A DNA stretch of 64,000 nucleotides from assembly GCF_014784055.1 (NCBI RefSeq), contig NZ_CP061813.1, positions 3,482,001 to 3,546,000 of the forward strand. Direction: 5' to 3'. This document shows positions 18,460 to 24,919 of the stretch, piece by piece (positions within the stretch are counted from its first letter, which is position 1; each line of letters opens with the position of its first letter). This DNA comes from Polaribacter haliotis (GTDB lineage Bacteria; Bacteroidota; Bacteroidia; Flavobacteriales; Flavobacteriaceae). The translations under genes were made by a program, and so were the position numbers. The notes beneath the pieces were generated by a model that saw only the letters and a program-made list of their open reading frames with translations, was not told where the DNA came from and did no database searches.

Positions 18460-20199
18460 ATGAATATTCCAGGCAACATACAAAACTCAATTCCTTTTCA
18501 ATATGCAGCAGATGTAAAATCTGGTAAAATTGTTTGTGGTTTAAGAATTAAGCAAGCAATAGATAGGTTTTATAAATTAATTAATACTGCAGAATCTAAA
18601 GGTTATTGGTTGGACCATTCTAAAGGTTTTGCAATTATTCGTTTTTTTGAAAAAATTCTAAAACATACAAAAGGAAAGTCTGCAGGTCAACCTTTTATTT
18701 TATCACCATATCAACAATTCACTTTATATAATTTATTTGCTTGGCAAACCAAAAACGAAGAAGGCCAAACAATAAGATTAATTAGGAATGTTTATCAGAA
18801 AGTAGGTAAAAAGAACGGTAAGACTGCAGAACTATCTGGAGTTGGTTTATTTGTAAAAGCGTTTGATGGAGAAGAAGGTGCAGAAGTTTATGTTGGGGCT
18901 ACAAAAGAAGAACAGGCAAAACTATGTTTTCAGCAAGCGTGTGATTTTATTCAAAAATCTACAATACTTCAAAACATTGGTTTTAAGGTTTATCAAAAAG
19001 AAATAAAGTTTCTTCCAAAATCTGCTTTTATGAGGCCTTTGGGTGGAGATTCAAAAACGCAAGATGGAATTAATTCACATTTAACAATTATAGATGAATA
19101 TCATGCTCATAAAGATGATTCAGTAAAAGAAAATTTAGAAAGTTCTTCAGCAAGTAGATTACAGCCAATAACCTACACAATAACAACTGCAGGAACAAAT
19201 GTGCATGGAGTTTGTAAAAATTTCGAAGATAGTTGTATTAATATTTTAGAAGGAGTTGCAGAAGATGATACTTTTTTAATAATGATACATGATCTAGATG
19301 AAGATGATGATTGGCAAGATCCAAAATGTTGGGTAAAAGCAAACCCTAATTTAGGTGTAACTGTTTCAGTGGATTTTTTACAAAAAGAATATCAAAAAAC
19401 AGTAAACCAGCCAAGTAAAATACCCAACTTTCAAACAAAGCATTTAAACATGTGGGTAGATGCACCAACGGTTTGGGTAGAAAGCAAGTATTGGAACAAT
19501 TGTATGGTTCCAATAAAATACGAAAACTTTGCAAAATTAGGCAATTGTGGTGGGTTAGATTTAAGTTCTACTACAGATATTACAGCTTTCGCAGTTGTAA
19601 GTGAGCCAGATTCAGAAGGTTTTAGAGATGTAGATGTTTGGTGTTTTTGTCCTTTAGATACCATTGAAAAAAGGAGTAAAGAAGATAGAGTTCCTTATAG
19701 GTATTGGTCTAATTTAAAAAGAGAAAATGCAGTAGATAAAAATGATACATATTTAATTGCAACGCCTGGCAATATGGTAGATTATAATGTTGTTTTTAAT
19801 AAAGTTGTTCAAATTGTTTCCGAAAGGAAAACAAAACATGTAGAATATGATAGAAAGTTTTCTGCAGGTTTAATTTCTCCGCTTCAAGAAGCAGGAGTTG
19901 AGTTATCACCTTTTACACAAACTTTAATGAATTACACAAGTCCTACAAAAGAGTTTGAACGTTTAATTATGTCAGGAAAATTAAGAGTAGGTAATAATCC
20001 TATTTTAAAATGGATGCTTTCTGGTTGTGTTCCTATTTACGATACAAATGAAAATGTAAGGTTGGATAAATCAAGGTCAACAAAAAGAATTGATGCAATG
20101 ATTGCTATAATTGAAGCAATTGCAGGAACATTATCTGAAGAAAAAGAACCAGAAACATCAAAATATAATGATCCTTCAGTAGAGATCACTTTAGGTTAA
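18460..20199 (+). CDS. terL: Phage terminase large subunit (Terminase_1)
   Basis: A 579-aa packaging motor. The ATPase has a Walker A-like KVGKKNGKTAELSG near residues 120-133 and Walker B LTIIDEYHAH near 208-217. The nuclease part shows GGLDLSSTTDITAF near 364 and late acidic residues around YDRKFSA and RIDAMIAII. It is full length. Portal normally follows directly, but here 5.5 kb intervene, and the first cassette core begins at this gene's stop codon (GGTTAA). Confidence 0.93.
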   Translation: MNIPGNIQNSIPFQYAADVKSGKIVCGLRIKQAIDRFYKLINTAESKGYWLDHSKGFAIIRFFEKILKHTKGKSAGQPFILSPYQQFTLYNLFAWQTKNEEGQTIRLIRNVYQKVGKKNGKTAELSGVGLFVKAFDGEEGAEVYVGATKEEQAKLCFQQACDFIQKSTILQNIGFKVYQKEIKFLPKSAFMRPLGGDSKTQDGINSHLTIIDEYHAHKDDSVKENLESSSASRLQPITYTITTAGTNVHGVCKNFEDSCINILEGVAEDDTFLIMIHDLDEDDDWQDPKCWVKANPNLGVTVSVDFLQKEYQKTVNQPSKIPNFQTKHLNMWVDAPTVWVESKYWNNCMVPIKYENFAKLGNCGGLDLSSTTDITAFAVVSEPDSEGFRDVDVWCFCPLDTIEKRSKEDRVPYRYWSNLKRENAVDKNDTYLIATPGNMVDYNVVFNKVVQIVSERKTKHVEYDRKFSAGLISPLQEAGVELSPFTQTLMNYTSPTKEFERLIMSGKLRVGNNPILKWMLSGCVPIYDTNENVRLDKSRSTKRIDAMIAIIEAIAGTLSEEKEPETSKYNDPSVEITLG

Positions 20200-20286
20200 A
20201 AAAAGCACCAAAGGCATCATATAAATTTAACTTTAATAATGTCGCTAGTTATACGGTTTGTTTTAACCGCTGGAGGTGCTTTTAAC
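20196..20286 (+). other. First, ORF-less cassette unit
   Basis: It begins at the terL stop (GTTAAAAAAAGCACC) and ends with GGTGCTTTTAAC at 20275-20286. The two ends are complementary apart from three extra A residues. No ORF of useful size is inside its 91 bp. Confidence 0.5.
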
Positions 20287-20487
20287 GACTAAGTATATGA
20301 TTTGATTTTTAACGGACAAAAAAAGCACTTATGAATAAACTAAATAAATTAATAATACACTCTTTAATGAATGCGATGTACGATAGAGAAAAAGACCTAC
20401 ACCCTGCTGATGCTTATAAATTAGCAAGTAGATTGATGGCTAACGATGAAACAGTTAAAAATTTAATTATATACATTGTTAGCACAC
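20284..20487 (+). repeat. attC-like site with coding loop (unit 1)
   Basis: Core AAC at 20284, left arm GTATATGATTTGATTTTT at 20293-20310, right arm AAAAATTTAATTATATAC at 20457-20474 (14 of 18 complementary plus G:T pairs), and core GTTAGCACAC at 20478-20487. The first part of the 79-aa ORF lies in the loop between the arms. Confidence 0.6.
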
Positions 20488-20570
20488 GTACTATTTCAAA
20501 ATATTGGATGTACTCTGCTTTGTTTGGTTTAGGATATATTTTAGTAGACATTATTATGTATGTGTGCTAA
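20331..20570 (+). CDS. Cassette protein 1, small membrane protein
   Basis: A 79-aa protein. Residues 1-45 (DREKDLHPADAYKLASRL) are helical and the C-terminus (WMYSALFGLGYILVDIIMY) is a likely membrane segment. The coding sequence runs through the right arm and GTT core of an attC-like site and its TAA stop is part of the GTGTGCTAAC end core. Function unknown. Confidence 0.55.
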   Translation: MNKLNKLIIHSLMNAMYDREKDLHPADAYKLASRLMANDETVKNLIIYIVSTRTISKYWMYSALFGLGYILVDIIMYVC

Positions 20571-20691
20571 CGAAATGTATATGGTTAGGCGTTTTTCCGC
20601 AGGAAAAATGGCTGACAAGGAATTAAAAATGAAAGAATAATATAAACAATAACTGCCAGTTTACGCTTAATTATATACGGTGTTGGCAGTA
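20562..20691 (+). repeat. attC-like site between cassettes 1 and 2
   Basis: GTGTGCTAAC (20562-20571), left arm GTATATGGTTAGGCGT (20577-20592), right arm ACGCTTAATTATATAC (20663-20678) and GTTGGCAGTA (20682-20691). The arms match at 13 of 16 positions, with G:T pairs at the rest. Its length of 130 bp is within the range of integron attC sites. Confidence 0.7.
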
Positions 20692-20706
20692 GTTAAATTT
20701 TTAGAA

Positions 20707-20925
20707 ATGAAAACATATTTATTAGTAAAACTAAAAGAAGAAATACGTGTTAATGGTGGTTGTTCTCCTGATGATCCTGAATTTGCTTATGTGGTAGGTG
20801 ATTGTTTAAAAAGCACTGGAGAGTATTTTGTGGATAAAAAAGAAGCTCTTAAAAAAGCAAAAGAAAAAACTTTAAAGAATTTAGAAAAAGAAGCGTTTGG
20901 TGTAATTAAAATTGATATGCCTTAA
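20707..20925 (+). CDS. Cassette protein 2
   Basis: A 72-aa protein, MKTYLLVKLKEEIRV..., with a lysine-rich helical second half (KKEALKKAKEKTLKNLEKEA). The ATG at 20707 is chosen over a GTG at 20680 because the latter would read through the GTT core. The 250-bp unit body is bounded by GTTGGCAGTA and TACTGCCAAC. Function unknown. Confidence 0.55.
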   Translation: MKTYLLVKLKEEIRVNGGCSPDDPEFAYVVGDCLKSTGEYFVDKKEALKKAKEKTLKNLEKEAFGVIKIDMP

Positions 20926-20926
20926 T

Positions 20927-20992
20927 TACTGCCAACGTACTTGTATATGGTGCGTTTGAGGTACGAAAATGCATTATATACGGTGTTATGCA
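20927..20992 (+). repeat. attC-like site between cassettes 2 and 3
   Basis: TACTGCCAAC (20927-20936), left arm GTATATGGTGCGTTT (20943-20957), right arm AAAATGCATTATATAC (20966-20981) and GTTATGCA (20985-20992). At 66 bp it is the most compact complete site in the array. Confidence 0.75.
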
Positions 20993-21647
20993 TCTGTAAA
21001 ATTTTAAAAAGGGCGTGGCTTTGCAAAAGCCAAATTAACGAGAATATTAATAATTAAATAAATATAAAAATGGGAACAAGACACAGACAAGCAGTAATTA
21101 CAAAAGAAGGTGATTTAAAAATTCAACAATACGGACAATGGGATGGTTATCCTGATGGACAAGGAAAGGATATTTTAAACTATTTAAGAAATGGCGATTT
21201 AGATAGGTACCAAGAAAACTTAAATAAAATACCTCTTATAAATGACGAGCAAATTGATGAAGTTAATAAAGATAGTAATTGGACTAAAAACTATCCTTAT
21301 TTGAGCCGTGATTGTGGTAGTAATATACATCAAATGATTGAATACGGTGTTGTGAAATTTGTACAACATACAGATTTAGAAGAATGCCAAAAATGGTGCG
21401 AAGGTTTCTATACCATAGATTTTCAAAAAGGCGTGTTTATTACCGAATATTATGATAACACAGTTGAGTTTGATTTAAAGAAATTACCAACCGAAGAAGA
21501 GTATTTAAAAGCGTTTGTAACTGAAGATGAAGATGCTTAATGAAAAGTCTAAATATTGCCTTTATATAAGTATAAGGGCAGTTTTTAGACACGTAAGAGT
21601 GAGTGCGTTTGAGTGGTCGCCCTTTTTAAAATTTTATTGTGCATAAC
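20985..21647 (+). repeat. Cassette 3 body with about 30-bp terminal inverted repeats
   Basis: The first 31 bp (20985-21015) and last 30 bp (21618-21647) are inverted copies: GTTATGCA, then a 3-4-base mismatch, then TAAAATTTTAAAAAGGGCG. This is far longer than the core match of other units. Confidence 0.7.
21070..21540 (+). CDS. Cassette protein 3
   Basis: A 156-aa soluble protein starting MGTRHRQAVITKEGDLKIQQ with QWDGYPDGQGKDIL close behind. This opening (tRHrq... QYGQWDGYP) recurs, as far as I recall, in small uncharacterised phage and bacterial proteins, but I cannot name a family. It is the largest ORF of the array and sits between the long terminal inverted repeats. Confidence 0.65.
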   Translation: MGTRHRQAVITKEGDLKIQQYGQWDGYPDGQGKDILNYLRNGDLDRYQENLNKIPLINDEQIDEVNKDSNWTKNYPYLSRDCGSNIHQMIEYGVVKFVQHTDLEECQKWCEGFYTIDFQKGVFITEYYDNTVEFDLKKLPTEEEYLKAFVTEDEDA

Positions 21648-21670
21648 GTATTAGGTATGGTTAGTTGCGT
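21640..21670 (+). repeat. Half attC-like site before cassette 4
   Basis: TGCATAAC core (21640-21647) followed by a left arm GTATGGTTAGTTGCG. No right arm or GTT core follows before the next ORF, so the gene follows the half-site directly. Confidence 0.55.
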
Positions 21671-21697
21671 GTTAAATAATAAATAAAACAAATAAAA

Positions 21698-21937
21698 ATG
21701 GATATAGTAAAAGACTTAAATAAATTAATAGACGATTGCACTGAAAATGAAATAGATTTTAAAGATTTGTACTATGAACTGATTTCTTTGAGAGAAAAAT
21801 ATAGTAAGCAATTAACTATACCTGTTGTTGGTAAATCGTTTTATTGCGTTGATAATGACAAAAGCGATGGTTTGGTAGAAAGTTGCGAAAACCAATGTAC
21901 AGGGTGTTATGTTTATATAAAAGGGTTTAAGCAATAA
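21698..21937 (+). CDS. Cassette protein 4
   Basis: A 79-aa protein, MDIVKDLNKLIDDCTENEID..., acidic and helical at the start with a Cys-containing end (ESCENQCTGCYVYIKG) that may bind metal. Its leader is AT-rich (AATAAATAAAACAAATAAAA), suitable for Bacteroidota initiation. Function unknown. Confidence 0.55.
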   Translation: MDIVKDLNKLIDDCTENEIDFKDLYYELISLREKYSKQLTIPVVGKSFYCVDNDKSDGLVESCENQCTGCYVYIKGFKQ

Positions 21938-22006
21938 TATGTTTACCAACTTATTTGTATAAGAAATGTTGCGATTAAAAAACTAATATTTAATAAATAA
22001 GAACAG

Positions 22007-22114
22007 ATGTTTACAGCACTTACAATAGGAATAGCATATCTGATAGCAAAAAAACTTGACGATGCAGGAGATTACAAAACCCCGAAAGGGAAAGACAAGA
22101 ACCGATATAAATAA
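22007..22114 (+). CDS. Loop ORF of the repeat unit, copy 1 (35 aa)
   Basis: MFTALTIGIAYLIAKKLDDA then a Lys-rich tail ending KNRYK. It has a short hydrophobic start and a basic C-terminus, and the same peptide is encoded in all three copies. The ORF lies wholly within the hairpin loop of the attC-like site. Small enough that it may not be expressed. Confidence 0.45.
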   Translation: MFTALTIGIAYLIAKKLDDAGDYKTPKGKDKNRYK

Positions 22115-22166
22115 TCACAAACCCGAGCAATGTTTTTTATACGTTGTTCTAAAATGTTAACCAAAA

Positions 22167-22307
22167 ATGACCGATTTAGAAAAAAAACTACTTAACCGAG
22201 TTAAAGAATTAGAAGATAAAGAAGCAATTAGCGACCAAGCAATAAATGGGTGCTTGCCTTTAGGTTTAATATTAATTGGCATAGTTGCACTGCTTATTTT
22301 TGGTTAA
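22167..22307 (+). CDS. 46-aa membrane peptide of the repeat unit, copy 1
   Basis: MTDLEKKLLNRVKELEDKEA, a short linker, then a membrane segment GLILIGIVALLIFG at the very C-terminus: a helical charged head with a tail anchor. Encoded three times. It lies between the complementary cores GTTCTAAAA and TTTTAGAAC. Function unknown. Confidence 0.5.
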   Translation: MTDLEKKLLNRVKELEDKEAISDQAINGCLPLGLILIGIVALLIFG

Positions 22308-22309
22308 TT

Positions 22310-22444
22310 TTTTAGAACGGCAAAGTATAAGATTTCGGTTGCGTTTAGGCGACTGGCTTAATTAAATGTGAGTTACTCTGATTAATGCGGAAGCCTTACA
22401 GACAATGACAAACTAAGCAACTGAATTTTATACATTGTTACCTA
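22310..22444 (+). repeat. attC-like site after repeat copy 1
   Basis: TTTTAGAAC (22310-22318), left arm GTATAAGATTTCGGTTGC (22325-22342), right arm GCAACTGAATTTTATAC (22417-22433) and GTTACCTA (22437-22444). The arms pair with one bulge. Loop without a clear ORF. Confidence 0.7.
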
Positions 22445-22477
22445 TTGTGGCGACTTGATAAACTAAAAATTTGATAA

Positions 22478-22726
22478 ATGACTGAATTAAATAAAAAATA
22501 CGAGCCAAATGGAACTAAGGAAGAAGTTATGTTAGGGATTTTGCATAATGAAAATGGCTATTATATAAGCAATGAAGGAACTAAACAAAAACCAAACTTT
22601 CACGTATGGATTCCTGACATAACGTGTGCGGTTATAGATAGTGCTTATGTAGATATAACACTTTCGGTTGCTAGATGTAATTATTTGGCGAAAAATAAAA
22701 TTAAGGCACGTTACCAGCCATTGTAG
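22478..22726 (+). CDS. Cassette protein 6
   Basis: An 82-aa protein, MTELNKKYEPNGTKEEVMLG..., mixed alpha/beta with IPDITCAVIDSAYVDITLSVA. Its TAG stop is part of the TAGGTAAC end core, the exact complement of the GTTACCTA at the start of the unit. Function unknown. Confidence 0.55.
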   Translation: MTELNKKYEPNGTKEEVMLGILHNENGYYISNEGTKQKPNFHVWIPDITCAVIDSAYVDITLSVARCNYLAKNKIKARYQPL

Positions 22727-22756
22727 GTAACGTTCTGCGTGTAAGTTTAGTTGCGT
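22724..22756 (+). repeat. Half attC-like site before cassette 7
   Basis: TAGGTAAC core (22724-22731) followed by GTGTAAGTTTAGTTGCG. No right arm or GTT core before the next ORF. Confidence 0.5.
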
Positions 22757-22787
22757 AAATTAATAAATTACTTAAATAAAAATACAA

Positions 22788-23009
22788 ATGATTGATATAA
22801 ATAAATTGCAAGAAATTACAGAAAAATTAAATAGAAGCAAACTACTAAAAGGTGTAGCTTATGATGTTTTAAATACTTTTATAGAACAGCAAAAAGAGCA
22901 ATTAAATTTACACGATGTTGATAAATGTGTTTTATGTAAAAACAAAACAGACAAGCCAACAATTAATTATTGCGACGAGTGTTTAGAAAATTACAATGGT
23001 ATTGAATAA
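22788..23009 (+). CDS. Cassette protein 7, zinc-ribbon-like
   Basis: A 73-aa protein with a helical first half and two CxxC pairs (CVLCKNKTDKP, NYCDEC) that form a probable zinc ribbon at the C-terminus. It starts after an AT-rich leader following a half-site and ends just before TTTTTACCAAC. Function unknown. Confidence 0.6.
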   Translation: MIDINKLQEITEKLNRSKLLKGVAYDVLNTFIEQQKEQLNLHDVDKCVLCKNKTDKPTINYCDECLENYNGIE

Positions 23010-23013
23010 AACA

Positions 23014-23049
23014 TTTTTACCAACGTGGTTGGTGTATGATTTGTAGCGT
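23014..23049 (+). repeat. Half attC-like site before cassette 8
   Basis: TTTTTACCAAC (23014-23024) followed by GTGTATGATTTGTAGCG. Same organisation as the half-sites before cassettes 4 and 7. Confidence 0.5.
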
Positions 23050-23075
23050 AGAATTAATAAAATTAATTAGTAAAA

Positions 23076-23327
23076 ATGGACGAAATAATAGAATATTTAG
23101 AAAAAAAGATAAAAGCCTGTGATGAATTAGGTGGTATGCAATTAGAAAAATTTGCTTTTGTAGTAACCTTAAAAAAAGTGCGCAAAATAGCTATGAATTA
23201 TACACCTTGTTGTATGAGCGAAGCTGAACAGTTATTTGCTTTTTTTATGTGGTTTAGAGAAAACTCTGAAAAGCACATTGGCGAAAGTATAGAAGATATG
23301 ATTGATGCATATATTAAAAGCAAATAA
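23076..23327 (+). CDS. Cassette protein 8
   Basis: An 83-aa helical protein, MDEIIEYLEKKIKACDELGG..., with CCMSEAEQLFAFFMWFRENSE in the second half. The unit ends 11 bp after its stop at TTGCATACAAC. Function unknown. Confidence 0.55.
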   Translation: MDEIIEYLEKKIKACDELGGMQLEKFAFVVTLKKVRKIAMNYTPCCMSEAEQLFAFFMWFRENSEKHIGESIEDMIDAYIKSK

Positions 23328-23394
23328 TTGCATACAACTTATTTGTATAAGAAATGTTGCGATTAAAAAACTAATATTTAATAAATAAGAACAG

Positions 23395-23502
23395 ATGTTT
23401 ACAGCACTTACAATAGGAATAGCATATCTGATAGCAAAAAAACTTGACGATGCAGGAGATTACAAAACCCCGAAAGGGAAAGACAAGAACCGATATAAAT
23501 AA
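23395..23502 (+). CDS. Loop ORF of the repeat unit, copy 2 (35 aa)
   Basis: Same 35-aa peptide as at 22007, in the hairpin loop of copy 2. Confidence 0.45.
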   Translation: MFTALTIGIAYLIAKKLDDAGDYKTPKGKDKNRYK

Positions 23503-23554
23503 TCACAAACCCGAGCAATGTTTTTTATACGTTGTTCTAAAATGTTAACCAAAA

Positions 23555-23695
23555 ATGACCGATTTAGAAAAAAAACTACTTAACCGAGTTAAAGAATTAG
23601 AAGATAAAGAAGCAATTAGCGACCAAGCAATAAATGGGTGCTTGCCTTTAGGTTTAATATTAATTGGCATAGTTGCACTGCTTATTTTTGGTTAA
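23555..23695 (+). CDS. 46-aa membrane peptide of the repeat unit, copy 2
   Basis: Same tail-anchored 46-aa peptide as at 22167, between the GTTCTAAAA core (23534) and the TTTTAGAAC core (ending 23706). Confidence 0.5.
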   Translation: MTDLEKKLLNRVKELEDKEAISDQAINGCLPLGLILIGIVALLIFG

Positions 23696-23696
23696 T

Positions 23697-23910
23697 TTTT
23701 TAGAACTTATTTGTATAAGAAATGTTGCGATTAAAAAACTAATATTTAATAAATAAGAACAGATGTTTACAGCACTTACAATAGGAATAGCATATCTGAT
23801 AGCAAAAAAACTTGACGATGCAGGAGATTACAAAACCCCGAAAGGGAAAGACAAGAACCGATATAAATAATCACAAACCCGAGCAATGTTTTTTATACGT
23901 TGTTCTAAAA
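23697..23910 (+). repeat. Complete attC-like site across repeat copies 2 and 3, with ORF in loop
   Basis: TTTTAGAAC at the end of copy 2, left arm GTATAAGAAATGTTGC, a loop with the 35-aa ORF, right arm GCAATGTTTTTTATAC and GTTCTAAAA of copy 3 (23902-23910). A circularised single unit would carry exactly this site. Confidence 0.6.
23763..23870 (+). CDS. Loop ORF of the repeat unit, copy 3 (35 aa)
   Basis: Same 35-aa peptide as at 22007, in the hairpin loop of copy 3. Confidence 0.45.
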   Translation: MFTALTIGIAYLIAKKLDDAGDYKTPKGKDKNRYK

Positions 23911-23922
23911 TGTTAACCAAAA

Positions 23923-24063
23923 ATGACCGATTTAGAAAAAAAACTACTTAACCGAGTTAAAGAATTAGAAGATAAAGAAGCAATTAGCGACCAAGCAATA
24001 AATGGGTGCTTGCCTTTAGGTTTAATATTAATTGGCATAGTTGCACTGCTTATTTTTGGTTAA
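23923..24063 (+). CDS. 46-aa membrane peptide of the repeat unit, copy 3
   Basis: Same tail-anchored 46-aa peptide as at 22167, here the last ORF before the recombinase. Confidence 0.5.
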   Translation: MTDLEKKLLNRVKELEDKEAISDQAINGCLPLGLILIGIVALLIFG

Positions 24064-24124
24064 TTTTTTAGAACACCTATATAGAAACCACCACTACCAA
24101 ACCCAACTATAAAAAGAAAAAACT

Positions 24125-24919
24125 ATGAAATCTGTAGAAATTTACAAACAAAAATTAACAAATAAAAACTATTCAAAAAGGACAATAGAAACGTATGTAT
24201 GTTATTTAGAAAAGTTTCTTCAAGAAATAAAGAAGAATCCATATCATATAACAACAAAAGAAATTGAAAACTATTTACTAAACAAAAACTACAGTTCAAT
24301 ATCTGTGCAAAACCAGGTAATAGGTAGTTTAAAGTTATTTGCAAAATACATTTTAGGAAAAAAAGAAGTTCACTTAAATAAAATCGAAAGACCAAAAAGA
24401 GAAAAAAAACTACCTAGAATAATAGATGCAGAATTGTTAGCAGAAAGAATTTCTATGGTTAAAAATCTAAAACACAAAGCTATATTAACATTAGGTTTAA
24501 GTTGTGGATTGCGAATAAGCGAAGTAATAAATTTAAAATGGTTAGATCTCGATAAAAAAAGAAATGTATTAAATGTAATAAACGGAAAAGGGAAAAAAGA
24601 CCGAATTACATTTTTAAACAATAATTTAATTGAGTTACTTACAGAATATTGGTTAGAATATAGATCAGAAGAATATGTCTTTAACGGCCAATTTAAAAAC
24701 CAATATTCTGCAACAAGTATACAAAGATTAGTAAAAAAATACATTCACCCAACAGCTTCTTTTCATTTATTAAGGCACTCTTTTGCAACCTATGCATTAG
24801 ATAACGGAACAGGTATTGGAGCCTTGGCAGATATTATGGGCCACAATAGTATAAAGACTACAGAAATATATTATCACACTTCATTAAAAGCAGTTCAAAA
24901 TCTAAAGCAAGTTATCTAA
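24125..24919 (+). CDS. XerC/D-like tyrosine recombinase next to cassette array
   Basis: A 264-aa tyrosine recombinase. A SAM-like N-terminal domain covers about residues 1-80 and the catalytic domain 100-264. The full catalytic set is visible: R130 (GLRISEV), Lys in NGKGKKDR near 155-157, H214 and R217 (FHLLRHSFAT), H240 (MGHNS) and Tyr 249/250. The region between boxes II and III is short, so the extra helix typical of integron IntI is absent. It lies downstream of the array and reads in the same direction. It is the best candidate to move the cassettes; the alternative is a phage dimer-resolution enzyme. Confidence 0.9.
   Translation: MKSVEIYKQKLTNKNYSKRTIETYVCYLEKFLQEIKKNPYHITTKEIENYLLNKNYSSISVQNQVIGSLKLFAKYILGKKEVHLNKIERPKREKKLPRIIDAELLAERISMVKNLKHKAILTLGLSCGLRISEVINLKWLDLDKKRNVLNVINGKGKKDRITFLNNNLIELLTEYWLEYRSEEYVFNGQFKNQYSATSIQRLVKKYIHPTASFHLLRHSFATYALDNGTGIGALADIMGHNSIKTTEIYYHTSLKAVQNLKQVI

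Larger units (their letters stand above)
21951..22318 (+). repeat. 368-bp repeat unit, copy 1
   Basis: It starts directly after the AAC of TTTACCAAC and ends with TTTTAGAAC. It is identical by eye to 23339-23706 and 23707-24074. It contains a hairpin left arm (21957-21973), a 35-aa ORF in the loop, the right arm (22127-22142), the GTTCTAAAA core (22146-22154) and a 46-aa ORF. Confidence 0.92.
23339..23706 (+). repeat. 368-bp repeat unit, copy 2
   Basis: Begins right after the AAC of TTGCATACAAC and is followed without a gap by copy 3. Same content as copy 1. Confidence 0.92.
20196..24074 (+). mobile_element. Integron-like gene cassette array
   Basis: Units end in RYYYAAC-like cores; AAC is at 20284, 20569, 20934, 21645, 21948, 22316, 22729, 23022, 23336, 23704 and 24072. 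Complete units open with a GTT core complementary to their own terminal core: GTTAGCACAC, GTTGGCAGTA, GTTATGCA, GTTCTAAAA and GTTACCTA. Between neighbouring units the left arm (GTATAT/GTATAA...TTGCG) and right arm (...TATAC) form imperfect hairpins, as in attC sites. The array carries small ORFs, all rightward, and stops 50 bp before a tyrosine recombinase gene. The integron comparison is an inference from structure. Confidence 0.75.
23707..24074 (+). repeat. 368-bp repeat unit, copy 3
   Basis: Last unit of the array. Its terminal AAC at 24072-24074 is 50 bp before the recombinase ATG; the next bases, ACCTATATAGAAACC, could be an attI-like attachment site. Confidence 0.92.

Noticed and set aside
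20680..20706. GTG start extending cassette protein 2 by nine residues
   Set aside because: The extension is simply the GTT core and spacer; the ATG at 20707 has a better leader.
21951..24074. CRISPR array or tandem satellite
   Set aside because: The repeats are 368 bp, contain ORFs and end in recombination-core-like words; no short repeat-spacer pattern and no cas genes.
24125..24919. Calling the recombinase IntI
   Set aside because: The IntI-specific insertion between boxes II and III is missing and the gene points away from the array.
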